Source: Methylocystis sp. L43 (GTDB taxonomy: Bacteria; Pseudomonadota; Alphaproteobacteria; Rhizobiales; Beijerinckiaceae). Taken from it: DNA of 64,000 nucleotides. The position numbers were made by a program, and so were the translations under genes. The notes below the pieces were generated by a model. It did not search any database. It saw only the letters and a list, made by a program, of their open reading frames with translations, and was not told the origin of the DNA. Below are positions 1 through 14,434 of this stretch, in pieces. The DNA lies in NCBI RefSeq assembly GCF_015709525.1, contig NZ_JADNRA010000033.1, forward strand, positions 124,001-188,000. Reading direction: 5' to 3'. Positions within the stretch are counted from its first letter, which is position 1. The number at the start of each line of letters is the position of its first letter.

Positions 1-1
1 T

Positions 2-1957
2 GAGGTCTACTCCACACGCCGTCTCGTCGGCATGATGGAGACGACGGAAATGAACTTCCTGTCGTTCCTCAAGACAAGCGACGTTTATGATCCCGACCGC
101 ATCGCCGCGGACCTGGAACTCATTCGTCGATTCTATCTCAAGAACGGCTACGCCGATTTCCGCGTGATCAGCTCCGACGTGCAGTTCGATCCGACGGCCG
201 GCGGTTACATCATCACCGTCGTGGTGAACGAGGGCCCGCAGTATCGGGTGTCAACGGTCAGCGTCGAATCCCATCTTCCCGACGTGGACGGCGCCGCGTT
301 GAATGATTTGCTGCGGCTTGCGCCGGGCGACGTCTACAACGGCGACGCGGTTGAGAAGACCGTCGAAGCGCTGACCCGCGAAATCGCCAGGAAGGGCTAT
401 GCCTTCACCCAGGCGCGCCCGCGCGGCGAACGCAATCCAGCCGATCAGACGGTCGCGATCCAGTTCCTGCTCGAGGAAGGGCCGCGGGTCTATATTGAAC
501 GCATCAACATTCGCGGCAACACGCGCACGCGCGACTACGTCATTCGCCGCGAGTTCGATATCGGCGAGGGCGACGCCTATAACCGCGTCCTGATCGACCG
601 CGCCGAACGCCGGCTGAATGGCCTCGGCTATTTCAAGAGGGTCAAAATCACCAATGAGCCGGGCTCAGCGCCGGACCGCGTGATCCTGAACGTCGACGTC
701 GAGGACCAGCCCACCGGCAACTTCGGCATCTCTGGCGGTTATTCGACGAACCAGGGCTTCATCGCCGAAGTGTCGGTGTCAGAAAGCAACTTCATGGGCC
801 GCGGCCAGGCGGTGCGCCTTTCGGTGCAGGGCGGCCAGATCGCTCGCGGCGTGACGTTCAGCTTCACGGAGCCTTATTTCCTCGACCAGCGCATCGCCGC
901 CGGCTTCGACGTCTTCGTGCGTCGGCAGGACGCTTATAACTACTCGATCTACAGCTCGACGTCCTACGGCGGCACGTTGCGCTTCGGCATACCGGTCACC
1001 GAAGAGCTCAGCTTCTCGCCGCACTACTCGATCTATCAGACGACGATCTCAATCCCGAACGACAAGAATCGTCCTTACAACGACTGTTTGGTGCCGGTGT
1101 TTGGCTACACGCCTGGTTTCACTCCGTTCTACCCGCAGCCCGAATATCCGAACCTCCTGGTCAACTGCCAATCGAACGGCGAAGCCTCGCTCGCGATCAA
1201 GGAGTCGCAGGGCGGGCTGCTGACGTCGCTCGTCGGCTATTCGCTGAACTACAGCACCATCGACAACTTCAAGAACCCCCATAACGGCTGGCTGGCTTCG
1301 CTCAATCAGGACGTGGCGGGTCTCGGCGGCGGCTCGCGCTATCTGCGCACGACCGGCGATATTCGCTACTTCCGCGAGATTCCCTATCTGGACGACGTGG
1401 TCGGCATCGCCCGTCTGCAGGGCGGCGATCTGTCGACCTTCGGCGGCTACAAGCCGCGCATTCAGGACAATTTCAACCTCGGCCCCAGCTTGGTGCGCGG
1501 CTTCGCGCCGGGCGGCATTGGTCCCCGCGATTCGAACATTCTGACGAGCTTCAACAACAACCGCGGCAACTCGCTGGGCGGCTCCAACTATGTCGGCGCA
1601 TCGCTCGAAGTTCAGTTCCCGTTCTGGTACCTGCCCAAGGATCTGGGCTTGAGAGGCGCGCTCTTCGCCGACGCCGGTTCGCTATGGAATTTTAGCGGCA
1701 AGACGAACTACGCCAACAATCTGCCGACGATTCCCGGCGTGACCTGCATCGGCGCCTATACGCCGCAGGCGGGCTTCGGCCAGGGCAATTGCGTGGTGCC
1801 GATCGCGAATAAATTCGCCATCCGCTCGTCGGTCGGCGCTTCGGTGTTGTGGAATTCGCCCATGGGGCCGATCCGCTTCGACTACGCGGTCGTGACCTCG
1901 AAGGTCTATGGCGACATCACCCAGAACTTCCGCTTCAGCGGCGGCACCAACTTCTAA
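2..1957 (+). CDS. bamA: Outer membrane assembly factor BamA, 5' end cut by window edge
   Basis: BamA is the central beta-barrel subunit of the BAM complex, which folds and inserts outer membrane proteins. The frame is open from base 2, so the gene starts outside the window; about 652 codons are present, and the signal peptide and first POTRA repeat or so are missing. Residues up to about 235 show POTRA-type alternation (for example GNTRTRDYVIRREFDI). From about residue 240 a glycine- and aromatic-rich barrel follows, containing a VRGF motif near residue 500 and ending in phenylalanine, the usual C-terminal signal of outer membrane barrels. It heads the bamA-lpxD-fabZ-lpxA-lpxB cluster. Identification is firm. 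Confidence 0.97.
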   Translation, partial: EVYSTRRLVGMMETTEMNFLSFLKTSDVYDPDRIAADLELIRRFYLKNGYADFRVISSDVQFDPTAGGYIITVVVNEGPQYRVSTVSVESHLPDVDGAALNDLLRLAPGDVYNGDAVEKTVEALTREIARKGYAFTQARPRGERNPADQTVAIQFLLEEGPRVYIERINIRGNTRTRDYVIRREFDIGEGDAYNRVLIDRAERRLNGLGYFKRVKITNEPGSAPDRVILNVDVEDQPTGNFGISGGYSTNQGFIAEVSVSESNFMGRGQAVRLSVQGGQIARGVTFSFTEPYFLDQRIAAGFDVFVRRQDAYNYSIYSSTSYGGTLRFGIPVTEELSFSPHYSIYQTTISIPNDKNRPYNDCLVPVFGYTPGFTPFYPQPEYPNLLVNCQSNGEASLAIKESQGGLLTSLVGYSLNYSTIDNFKNPHNGWLASLNQDVAGLGGGSRYLRTTGDIRYFREIPYLDDVVGIARLQGGDLSTFGGYKPRIQDNFNLGPSLVRGFAPGGIGPRDSNILTSFNNNRGNSLGGSNYVGASLEVQFPFWYLPKDLGLRGALFADAGSLWNFSGKTNYANNLPTIPGVTCIGAYTPQAGFGQGNCVVPIANKFAIRSSVGASVLWNSPMGPIRFDYAVVTSKVYGDITQNFRFSGGTNF

Positions 1958-2084
1958 TGATTGGAGACGATCGCCGGGCGAACCGCGCCCGGCGGACGGC
2001 GCAACGCCCAACAAACGCGCGCACGCGAGGCGCAGCGTGTGAAGGTTTTGCCCCACGCCCACGTGCGGCGCAGGTCCTTGCAGG

Positions 2085-3155
2085 GTGAGCGCAGCGGCCT
2101 TCTTTCCCTTGGCGCGACCCGCCCCTTTAAGCGAAATTGCGCGGATCGCCGGCGCAGAAATTCGCGGCGGCCCTGACGGTGCGCAAGCGTCGGGCGAGCC
2201 TGCGCCGCCGCCCCTCATCATTGGCGTCGCGCCGCTCGATTGGAGCAGGGCGGGCGACCTCTGCTTCTACGACAACCCGCGCTATCGCAAGGCGCTCTCG
2301 GAATGCCGAGCGACCGCCTGTTTCCTGCGCGCGCGCCATGTTGATCTGCTGCCCAAGGCCGTCGTCGCGCTCGTCGTCGACGATCCCCAGCGCGCGATGA
2401 CGCTTGCGGCCGCGCATCTCTTTCCGGACGCGCTGCGGCCCGGCTCCCTATTCCAATCCAGCGGCGTTTCTCCGGGAGCGGCGGTGCATCCGCAGGCGCG
2501 ACTCGAACCCGGCGTGGTCGTTGATCCCGGCGCCGTGATCGGGCCGGGCGCCGAGATCGGCGCCGGAACGATTATCGGGCCGCAGGCGGTGATCGGCCCC
2601 AATGTGCGCATCGGTCGCGATTGTTCGATCGGCGCACATGCGAGCCTTATCCATGCGCTGATCGGCGACCGCGTCGTCATCCACCCCGGGGCGCGGCTGG
2701 GCCAAGATGGCTTCGGCTTCGCGCCGACGCGCGAAGGCTATCTCAAGACGCCGCAGGTCGGTCGCGTGATCGTGCAGGACGATGTCGAGATCGGCGCCAA
2801 TACGACGATTGATCGAGGCGCGTCGCGCGACACGATCATCGGCGAGGGAACCAAAATCGATAATCTCGTGCAGATCGGCCACAATGTGGTGATCGGGCGT
2901 TTTTGCGCCATTGTCGCCCAATCTGGACTCGCCGGCTCCTGTGAGATTGGCGATTTCGTCGCGCTTGGCGGACAATCCGCTGTCGCCGGCCATCTCACGA
3001 TCGGCGAAGGCGCAGCGGTTGCGGCCAAATCCGGGGTGATGCGCGACCTGCCGGCCGGGGCGCGGGTGGGCGGCGCGCCCGCGCGACCGTTGCGGCGGTT
3101 CTTGCGCGGCGCTGCGCTGCTCGACCGACTCGCGCGCAGGGACAAGCCGACGTAA
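2085..3155 (+). CDS. lpxD: UDP-3-O-(3-hydroxyacyl)glucosamine N-acyltransferase LpxD
   Basis: LpxD adds the second 3-hydroxyacyl chain to UDP-3-O-acylglucosamine in the lipid A (Raetz) pathway, in the cytoplasm with acyl-ACP as donor. The 356-residue protein has an N-terminal uridine-binding domain (about 1-110) and then a left-handed beta-helix of hexapeptide repeats (about 115-320) with many I/V-G-x6 turns. The QIGHN motif places the expected catalytic histidine at residue 266. The start is GTG, about 130 bp behind bamA, so the two genes are probably co-transcribed. Length and domain order are normal for the family. Confidence 0.96.
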   Translation: MSAAAFFPLARPAPLSEIARIAGAEIRGGPDGAQASGEPAPPPLIIGVAPLDWSRAGDLCFYDNPRYRKALSECRATACFLRARHVDLLPKAVVALVVDDPQRAMTLAAAHLFPDALRPGSLFQSSGVSPGAAVHPQARLEPGVVVDPGAVIGPGAEIGAGTIIGPQAVIGPNVRIGRDCSIGAHASLIHALIGDRVVIHPGARLGQDGFGFAPTREGYLKTPQVGRVIVQDDVEIGANTTIDRGASRDTIIGEGTKIDNLVQIGHNVVIGRFCAIVAQSGLAGSCEIGDFVALGGQSAVAGHLTIGEGAAVAAKSGVMRDLPAGARVGGAPARPLRRFLRGAALLDRLARRDKPT

Positions 3156-3223
3156 GACAAGCCGACGCAAAAACAAGCAAAAACTGGGATGGCGCTCGCC
3201 ATGCCCTCGAGAGGGAGGAAGAA

Positions 3224-3688
3224 ATGCCCGAGGCCGCGGCCGGCGCGACTCTGGAGAGCGCCGACATTTTGCAGATCATGAGCCAACTGCCGCACCGTTA
3301 TCCGTTCTTGCTGATCGATCGCATCTTCGACATCCGCGGCGACGAATCCTGCGTCGGCTTGAAGAATGTCACGGTCAACGAGCCGCAGTTTCAGGGGCAC
3401 TTTCCCGAGCGTCCCATCATGCCCGGCGTCCTGCTCATCGAGGCGATGGCGCAGACCGCCGGAGTCATCGCCATCCGCGCGCTGAAGGGCGCGGATCGGT
3501 CGCGTCTCGTTTATTTTGTCACGATCGACAATGCGAAATTCCGCAAGCCAGTGACGCCCGGCGACCGCGTCGAATTCCACATGACCAAAACCGCGCAGAA
3601 GCGAAACATCTGGTGGTATTCTGGGCGCGCGATGGTCGACGGCGCGCTGGTCTGCGAGGCGCAGATCAGCGTCATGATGGGCGCCTAG
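3224..3688 (+). CDS. fabZ: 3-hydroxyacyl-ACP dehydratase FabZ
   Basis: FabZ dehydrates 3-hydroxyacyl-ACP to trans-2-enoyl-ACP in type II fatty acid synthesis and competes with LpxA/LpxD for hydroxyacyl-ACP. The 154-residue protein shows the family signature [10 protein letters not shown] near residue 27, the catalytic histidine in [11 protein letters not shown] (residue 59) and the catalytic glutamate in LIEAMAQ (residue 73), with the usual 14-residue spacing. A GGGAGG-like ribosome site precedes the ATG. Its place between lpxD and lpxA is the classical proteobacterial arrangement. Confidence 0.97.
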   Translation: MPEAAAGATLESADILQIMSQLPHRYPFLLIDRIFDIRGDESCVGLKNVTVNEPQFQGHFPERPIMPGVLLIEAMAQTAGVIAIRALKGADRSRLVYFVTIDNAKFRKPVTPGDRVEFHMTKTAQKRNIWWYSGRAMVDGALVCEAQISVMMGA

Positions 3689-3800
3689 ATCACGCTGCAT
3701 TTGGGCGGAATAGCCCAAATGCAGATAACGTGATCGATTCCCAAAGTTTAGAGCGCGCTCTATGCGAAAAACCGGTTCCCACTTTTCGCAACGCGCTCTA
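3688..3800. repeat. Mosaic palindromic intergenic repeat (two hairpins)
   Basis: The fabZ-lpxA gap is filled by two palindromes. The first has outer arms GATCACG (3688-3694) and CGTGATC (3729-3735) around inner arms CTGCATTTGGGC (3695-3706) and GCCCAAATGCAG (3713-3724). The second runs from about 3749 to 3800, with TAGAGCGCG pairing with CGCGCTCTA and TGCGAAAA pairing with TTTTCGCA around an ACCGGTTCCC core. The ACCGGTTCCCACTTTTCG core resembles dispersed palindromes known from many Rhizobiales genomes; that assignment is from memory. It may act as an mRNA stabiliser or attenuator inside the operon. Confidence 0.75.
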
Positions 3801-3823
3801 GCGTCGGCGCGGCGAGTGCGACA

Positions 3824-4624
3824 TTGAACCCTTCGGTTCATCCGTCCAGTGTCGTCGAAGACGGCGCGCGGCTCTGCGCCGGCGTCGCCATCGGCCCGTT
3901 TTGCCATATCGGCGCGGGCGTCGAGATCGGCGACGGCGCGACTCTCCTCTCCCATATCGTCGTCGGCGGCCGAACCCGCATCGGCGCGCGCACGAAGATT
4001 TTCCCCTTCGCCGCCGTGGGACTGCCGTCGCAGGATATCAAAGCTGCGCTTGCGCAGGGCGCGCTGACCATCGGAGACGGATGCGTCATTCGCGAAGGCG
4101 TGACCATTAATGCAGGCGTGGGCGAAGGCACGCGAATCGGGGCGCGCTGCGTGTTTCTTGCCGCTTCGCACGTCGCTCATGACTGTCGGCTGGGCGACGA
4201 CGTGATACTGTCCAATCAGGTTCTGCTGGGCGGCCACGTCGAGCTTGGGGACCATGCGATGATCGGCGGCGCGACGGCGGTGCATCAGAATGTGCGTATA
4301 GGCGCGCATGCTTTCGTCGGCGGCCTTTCCGGCGTCGAAGGCGACGTCATTCCCTTTACGCTCGCGTCGGGCAACCGCGCCCATCTTTTCGGCCTCAACC
4401 GCGTCGGCCTGCAGCGGCGCGATTTCGCGCCGGAGCGCATCGAACGGCTACGCCGGGCGTATCGCCTGCTCTTTACGCGTGACGCGCGCGCGCTGAGCGA
4501 ACGCATCGACTGTCTGTCCCGAGATTTCGCGGATGACGCAGACATTGCGGCGATCGTCGAATTCCTGCGCGCGCCTTCGACGCGACCGCTTTGCGCGCCT
4601 CGCGCGCGCGCTGAGTCGCCGTGA
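3824..4624 (+). CDS. lpxA: UDP-N-acetylglucosamine acyltransferase LpxA
   Basis: LpxA performs the first step of lipid A synthesis, 3-O-acylation of UDP-GlcNAc by 3-hydroxyacyl-ACP. The 266-residue protein is a hexapeptide-repeat beta-helix over about residues 3-185 followed by a helical C-terminal domain. The catalytic histidine lies in SHVAHDC (about residue 119). The start is TTG, chosen because the protein then begins with the conserved N-terminus reading NPSVHPSSVVEDGA. The gene follows the palindromic repeat and its stop overlaps the lpxB start by 4 nt, which implies translational coupling. Confidence 0.96.
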   Translation: MNPSVHPSSVVEDGARLCAGVAIGPFCHIGAGVEIGDGATLLSHIVVGGRTRIGARTKIFPFAAVGLPSQDIKAALAQGALTIGDGCVIREGVTINAGVGEGTRIGARCVFLAASHVAHDCRLGDDVILSNQVLLGGHVELGDHAMIGGATAVHQNVRIGAHAFVGGLSGVEGDVIPFTLASGNRAHLFGLNRVGLQRRDFAPERIERLRRAYRLLFTRDARALSERIDCLSRDFADDADIAAIVEFLRAPSTRPLCAPRARAESP

Positions 4625-5763
4625 GCGCGCCGCGCATCTTCCTTGTCGCTGGCGAAGCCTCTGGCGATCAGCTCGGCGCAGCGCTGATGCGGGCTTTGCG
4701 CGCCGCGCGTCCGGAGACCGTTTTTGCCGGCGTCGGGGGCGAGGCGATGGCGCGCGAAGGCCTCGTTTCGTTGTTTTCGCTCGAAGACATCGCGGTGATG
4801 GGCCTCATTCCGGTCCTGGCGCGGCTGCCGCGCCTTGTCCGGCGCATCGCACAGACGGCGCGCGCGGTCGTCGATCAGGCGCCGGATTGTCTCGTCATTA
4901 TCGACGCGCCGGATTTCACCCATCGCGTCGCGCGTCGCGTGCGGGCCTCCCGACCTGACCTGCCGATCGTCGATTACGTCAGCCCGACCGTATGGGCGTG
5001 GCGGCCCGGCCGCGCCCGCGCGATGCGCAATTACGTCGATTGCCTGCTGGCGCTGCTGCCCTTCGAGCCGCAGGCGCATGCTCGCCTTGGCGGGCCGCGA
5101 TGCGTCTATGTCGGCCATCCGCTGGTCGAGCGGCTCGACGAGCTGACGCGGCCTTCTCACGATCGCGGCGCGGCGCGGTCGCTGCTGGTTCTACCCGGGT
5201 CGCGACTTGCGGAAGTGCGGCGCATGACGCCGATTTACGGCGAGGCGCTCGAACTTCTTTTGCGCGAACGCGCCGACTTCGAGGTCGTCATTCCTGTCGC
5301 GCCGAACGTTGAGAAGACGTTACTACGCGAATTGCGGGGATGGCCGCTGACGCCGCGTCTGATCGGCCAGGCGGAGAAATTCGCCGCCTTCCGAAATGCG
5401 CGCGCTGCGCTTGTGACGTCCGGCGTCGCGACGCTGGAGCTGGCGCTCGCCGGCGTTCCGATGGCGGTCGCCTATAAGGTCTCGCGCGCCGAATCGTTGC
5501 TGCGCTTTCTCGTCAAGGTCGAATCGATCGTGCTGCCCAATCTCATCATCGGCGAAAATATTGTGCCGGAATTCCTGCAGGAGGCGGCGACGCCGCGCGC
5601 GCTCGCCGAGGCGCTGAGGCCGCTCTTGCGCGAGAGCGCCGCGCGCGAAGCGCAGCTCGCGGCCTTCAAGCGCGTCCGCGCGCGCCTGCTCGAGACAGGT
5701 CGAACGCCGAGCGCTCGGGCGGCCGACATCATCCTCCAATATGCCTCGCGCGGTCGCTCTTAG
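4621..5763 (+). CDS. lpxB: Lipid-A-disaccharide synthase LpxB
   Basis: LpxB is the peripheral membrane GT19 glycosyltransferase that condenses UDP-2,3-diacylglucosamine with lipid X to give the lipid A disaccharide. The 380-residue protein opens with the conserved GEASGDQLGA motif and carries SPTVWAWRPGRA near residue 120. It starts with GTG in a GTGA overlap with lpxA. In many alphaproteobacteria lpxI, the pyrophosphatase that makes its substrate lipid X, sits between lpxA and lpxB. Here the overlap leaves no room for it, so that enzyme must be encoded elsewhere. Confidence 0.96.
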   Translation: MSAPRIFLVAGEASGDQLGAALMRALRAARPETVFAGVGGEAMAREGLVSLFSLEDIAVMGLIPVLARLPRLVRRIAQTARAVVDQAPDCLVIIDAPDFTHRVARRVRASRPDLPIVDYVSPTVWAWRPGRARAMRNYVDCLLALLPFEPQAHARLGGPRCVYVGHPLVERLDELTRPSHDRGAARSLLVLPGSRLAEVRRMTPIYGEALELLLRERADFEVVIPVAPNVEKTLLRELRGWPLTPRLIGQAEKFAAFRNARAALVTSGVATLELALAGVPMAVAYKVSRAESLLRFLVKVESIVLPNLIIGENIVPEFLQEAATPRALAEALRPLLRESAAREAQLAAFKRVRARLLETGRTPSARAADIILQYASRGRS

Positions 5764-5776
5764 AGCGCGCCTGGGA

Positions 5777-6283
5777 TCAGAAGGGAATGTCGTCGTCGAG
5801 TTGGTCGGAGAGCTTGCCGGCCGGGGCGGGACGCCGCTCGGCGGGACCGCGCTCCATCGGCGAGGAGCGGCCAAAGGATCCGCCGCTCTGGCTATAGCCG
5901 CTGTCGTAGTCGCCGCCCTCGCTGCGTCCGCCCTTGCTGTCGAGCAGAGTCAGTTCGCCGCGAAAACGCTGCAGCACGACATCGGTCGCCTTGCGCTGAT
6001 TGCCGTCCTTGTCGGTATATTCGCGGGTCTGCAACTGGCCCTCGAGATAGATCTTGGAGCCCTTGCGGCAGTATTGCTCGGCGATCTTCCCGAGATTTTC
6101 GTTGAAGATCGACACATTGTGCCACTCGGTGCGATCTTTGCGCTCGCCGGTGTTCTTATCGCGCCAGGACTCGGTGGTCGCCACCGAGAAGGAGACGACG
6201 CGATCGCCGGACGGCAGCGTCCGCACCTCCGGATCGCGGCCGAGATTGCCGATCAGGATCACCTTGTTGACGCTGCCCGCCAT
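5777..6283 (-). CDS. ssb: Single-stranded DNA-binding protein
   Basis: SSB coats single-stranded DNA during replication, repair and recombination. The 168-residue protein has an OB-fold domain (about 1-115, starting SVNKVILIGNLGRDPE), a Gly/Ser/Arg-rich disordered linker and the acidic tip DDDIPF that recruits partner proteins. An in-frame start 30 nt upstream exists, but ATG 6283 is preceded by GGAGAG at proper spacing and gives the family N-terminus MAGSVNKV. It is convergent with lpxB, only 13 bp away. A LexA-type box lies about 110 bp upstream of the start. Confidence 0.96.
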   Translation of the reverse strand: MAGSVNKVILIGNLGRDPEVRTLPSGDRVVSFSVATTESWRDKNTGERKDRTEWHNVSIFNENLGKIAEQYCRKGSKIYLEGQLQTREYTDKDGNQRKATDVVLQRFRGELTLLDSKGGRSEGGDYDSGYSQSGGSFGRSSPMERGPAERRPAPAGKLSDQLDDDIPF

Positions 6284-6392
6284 GTCGCTCTCCGCTTGCT
6301 TGACGCGTGGCACTCTAGTGCAAAGGCCGGTCCTGGGGCGCGTCGGCTCGGCTTGTCCACAGATGATGTGGTTGCGCCTCTCGACCCAGAAC

Positions 6393-6407
6393 GTTCGATT
6401 TTTGTTC
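6393..6407 (-). promoter_or_regulatory. SOS box (LexA operator) upstream of ssb
   Basis: On the ssb strand the site reads GAAC, seven bases, GAAC (plus strand GTTC-GATTTTT-GTTC). This is the direct-repeat LexA operator described for alphaproteobacteria. It lies about 110 bp upstream of the ssb start. In many relatives ssb and uvrA diverge around one such box; here uvrA is 2.4 kb away, and I found no GTTC or GAAC half-sites in the 150 bp before it. Confidence 0.75.
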
Positions 6408-6497
6408 TAGCAGCGGCCGTAACATCGCGCAAGCACAGCGGAATTTTGTTCTCTTTTTCCGAAGCTTAGCACCTGCGTGCGGCGGCGGGCTCCTGTC

Positions 6498-7841
6498 TCA
6501 CTCCGTCGTGACGCCGATCGCGACATCGGAAGGATCAATCTTGCGTGCGAGCCCCGCCGTCAGCCGCGCGCGGTCCAACTCGCCCTCCCAGGCGGCGACC
6601 ACGATGGTGGCGACGCCATTGCCGATGAAATTCGTCAAGGCGCGGCACTCGCTCATGAATTTATCGACGCCGAGCACAAGCGACATGCCCGGCGCCAGCT
6701 GCGGATCGACCGCCATCAAGGTCGCCGCCAAAGTGATGAAGCCCGCGCCGGAAACGCCGCTCGCGCCTTTCGACGTCAGCATGGCGACGATGAGGATGGT
6801 CGCCTGATGGGACAGGTCCAGCTCGACGCCCATCGCGCGCGCGATGAACAGCGTCGTCAGCGTCATATAGATGTTGGTGCCGTCGAGATTGAAGGAATAG
6901 CCGGTCGGCACGACCAGTCCGACGACCGACTTCGAGCAGCCGAGCCATTGCAGCTTCTCCATCAGTGCGGGCAGGGCGCTTTCGGATGAGGATGTGCCGA
7001 GCACGATGAGCAGTTCGTCGCGCAGATAGGCGATAAGGCTGAAGATGTTGAAGCCGGCCGCGCGCGCGATGACGCCCAGCACGAAGACGACGAAGAGCCC
7101 GGCCGTGAGATAGAATAGACCGACGAGTCCGGCGAGCGACAGAAGCGCGGCTGAGCCATATTTCGCCACCGTATAGGCCATGGCGCCGAAGGCGCCGATC
7201 GGCGCGGCTTTCATGATGATCGCGATGACCCCGAACATGGCGTGGCCGACGTCGTCGATGATCACCCGCAGCGCGCGGCCGCGCTCGCCGAGCGCGAGAA
7301 GCGCAAAGCCGAAGAGCAGCGAGAACAGCAAAACCTGCAGAATATCGCCTTTGGCGAAGGCGCCGATCGCGCTGTCGGGAATGATGTCGAGAAGAAAATC
7401 GACGCCGCCGCGCTTTTCCGCGAGCGCCGTATATTTGGCGATGGCGGAGGGGTCGGGCTTGCCGGCGAAGCCAGCGCCGACCTGCGCCAGATTTCCAATC
7501 AGCAGGCCAAGCGCGAGAGCGAATGTGGAGACGATCTCGAAATAGAGGAGCGCCTTGAGCCCGACGCGGCCGACTTTGCGCGCGTCCTCGATATGGGCGA
7601 CGCCGGAGACGACCGTGCAGAAGATGATCGGCGCGATCGCCATTTTGATGAGCTTGACGAAGCCGTCGCCGAGCGCCTTCACCCAGTCCTGCGCGGCGGC
7701 GTGCGGCGCCAGCCAGCCGAACAGCGCGCCAAGCGCAATGGCCGCGAGCACCTGGACATAGAGGTGGCGATAAAGGGGCTTCTTCGGCGTCACGCCATCG
7801 CGCCTCATTGCATCGAGCGGCAATTCATAGCTCCTCAACAC
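6498..7841 (-). CDS. Dicarboxylate/amino acid:cation symporter (DctA/GltP family)
   Basis: This is a secondary transporter of the DAACS family, importing C4-dicarboxylates or acidic amino acids with protons or sodium across the inner membrane. The 447-residue protein has about eight hydrophobic helices, the serine-rich re-entrant loop motif [11 protein letters not shown] and the substrate/cation motif [13 protein letters not shown], both typical of DctA/GltP proteins. The start is GTG 7841; ATG 7808 is an alternative that would remove 11 residues. It sits between ssb and uvrA, which are neighbours in many relatives. Family is certain, substrate is not. Confidence 0.9.
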   Translation of the reverse strand: MLRSYELPLDAMRRDGVTPKKPLYRHLYVQVLAAIALGALFGWLAPHAAAQDWVKALGDGFVKLIKMAIAPIIFCTVVSGVAHIEDARKVGRVGLKALLYFEIVSTFALALGLLIGNLAQVGAGFAGKPDPSAIAKYTALAEKRGGVDFLLDIIPDSAIGAFAKGDILQVLLFSLLFGFALLALGERGRALRVIIDDVGHAMFGVIAIIMKAAPIGAFGAMAYTVAKYGSAALLSLAGLVGLFYLTAGLFVVFVLGVIARAAGFNIFSLIAYLRDELLIVLGTSSSESALPALMEKLQWLGCSKSVVGLVVPTGYSFNLDGTNIYMTLTTLFIARAMGVELDLSHQATILIVAMLTSKGASGVSGAGFITLAATLMAVDPQLAPGMSLVLGVDKFMSECRALTNFIGNGVATIVVAAWEGELDRARLTAGLARKIDPSDVAIGVTTE

Positions 7842-7991
7842 GGAGAAATACCCCTTCCTTCTGAAAAGCTCCGATGTCCGACGCTTCGCTTCAAGCGAGG
7901 CGATCGGGACTCCTGAGCAAATTCGGAAGGCTGGCGTGTTTGGCGGGATTCTCGGTCAGCCCTCTGGCCAGAGAACTTATGCACTGGCCCG

Positions 7992-8414
7992 CTATTGGGC
8001 CGTGAAAGGATTTATGACGGCAAGGTCTAAATCGCTAAAGTCTGCAACATTGCGCGTCGCGAGCGTCATCGCATGAGCAGATGCGATGCTCGCAACCATC
8101 GCATCCATGACGGCGAGCGGCTTGCCTCGCATTTTGCGTCTGGCGCGCAAACGGGCGAAGGCGTGCGCCGCGCGTTGATCAAACGCCAATATGCGGCCAG
8201 CGAAAATCTCCTCTTCGATCGCGTCGCAGGCTTTGGTCAAAACATCCTTCTTTCGCCCCTCAGGCAGCAGAGCCAGACCAAAACGAAGCTCCGCGATGAC
8301 TGGCGTCGCGATGAAGAAATCGAGCTCAGAATAGGAGTCCATCCAGCGCCGCACGTTACCGTCGCCCATCGGCTTAATCATTTCAGAGACGATGTTCGTG
8401 TCGAGCAAGATCAT
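7992..8414 (-). CDS. PIN-domain toxin, VapC/FitB type
   Basis: A 140-residue PIN-domain protein, presumably a Mg2+-dependent endoribonuclease toxin. Acidic residues typical of the PIN active site are visible: the N-terminal LLDTN, the AELRFG glutamate near residue 43 and the MDAM aspartate near residue 103. TRNVADF, close to the C-terminus, is also characteristic of FitB-like proteins. Its ATG overlaps the antitoxin stop by 4 nt, giving the standard antitoxin-first operon. The pair sits on the uvrA side of the interval that separates ssb from uvrA. RNA target unknown. Confidence 0.9.
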   Translation of the reverse strand: MILLDTNIVSEMIKPMGDGNVRRWMDSYSELDFFIATPVIAELRFGLALLPEGRKKDVLTKACDAIEEEIFAGRILAFDQRAAHAFARLRARRKMRGKPLAVMDAMVASIASAHAMTLATRNVADFSDLDLAVINPFTAQ

Positions 8415-8674
8415 TCGAAATCTGGCGGGGCGCGGTCGCTTTGATCACGAGGCTGAATGAAATCGTCCGTCCAATCTTCTTGCGACACGAGACTTTTGAG
8501 CCGCGTTCCAAGTCCTCCGGCCGCTCGGGCGCGCTCTGGCCGGACAGCCTGAGACAAAGCGCGTTCGAGCAACAATTTCGCCTGGCTCGAAATGCTGCGC
8601 TTATGCCCGTGCGCTAGATCCTCGATCTGGCGCTTCATTTCCGGGGGAACGTCTCTCAACAGAATGTCAGGCAC
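8411..8674 (-). CDS. Antitoxin, FitA-like ribbon-helix-helix protein
   Basis: An 87-residue antitoxin whose N-terminal ribbon-helix-helix domain (PDILLRDVPPEMKRQIEDLA and following) should bind DNA, and whose C-terminal tail should wrap the PIN toxin. I chose GTG 8674 because GGAGG stands 5 nt before it and the protein then starts MPDILLRDV as in FitA relatives. An upstream TTG (8698) lies inside the operator palindrome and is unlikely. The gene is translationally coupled to the toxin and probably autoregulates through the repeat at 8689-8724. Confidence 0.88.
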   Translation of the reverse strand: MPDILLRDVPPEMKRQIEDLAHGHKRSISSQAKLLLERALSQAVRPERARAAGGLGTRLKSLVSQEDWTDDFIQPRDQSDRAPPDFE

Positions 8675-8688
8675 GCCAGCCTCCGCAT

Positions 8689-8724
8689 TTGATATCAATG
8701 ATATCGCTATGCGGGCGCGATATC
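8689..8724. promoter_or_regulatory. Inverted-repeat operator of the FitAB-type pair
   Basis: Two nested elements built on GATATC lie immediately upstream of the antitoxin start. One is the palindrome TTGATATCAA (8689-8698). The other is a perfect inverted repeat, GATATCGC (8700-8707) and GCGATATC (8717-8724), with a 9-nt spacer. The outer TTGATATC and GATATCAA also pair across the whole 36-38 bp. A long inverted-repeat operator is known for gonococcal fitAB, so this is the likely autoregulatory site. Confidence 0.75.
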
Positions 8725-8851
8725 AAGGCTGACGTTGCAAGCGAGCTGATCGAGCATCGGATGAGCTTCAGATGGATTTATGCGGCGGCGCGTGGCATTT
8801 GCCTTGCTCAGCGCCTAAATGACGCTTCCACTCTCCTTCCGGCCTTTGTGA

Positions 8852-11887
<3,036 letters not shown>

Positions 11888-11922
11888 AAGCCCGTCGCCG
11901 CCACGTCTTCTCCTAAAAAAAG

Positions 11923-11957
11923 CAGGGCCGCCTCGCAGCGCATGCGAAGCGGCCCTG
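11923..11957. terminator. Bidirectional terminator between uvrA and clpA
   Basis: Stem arms CAGGGCCGC (11923-11931) and GCGGCCCTG (11949-11957) are flanked by an A-rich tract on the left and GTTTGTTG on the right. It sits in the gap between the convergent uvrA and clpA genes and could stop transcription from both sides. Confidence 0.8.
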
Positions 11958-11986
11958 TTTGTTGTGCGACGCGCCGCCGTCAGAGT

Positions 11987-14425
<2,439 letters not shown>

Positions 14426-14434
14426 GCGCTCGTC

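Noticed and set aside
2738-4384. Open frame of 548 codons on the minus strand
   Set aside because: It spans parts of lpxD, fabZ and lpxA in antisense; composition is that of a shadow frame.
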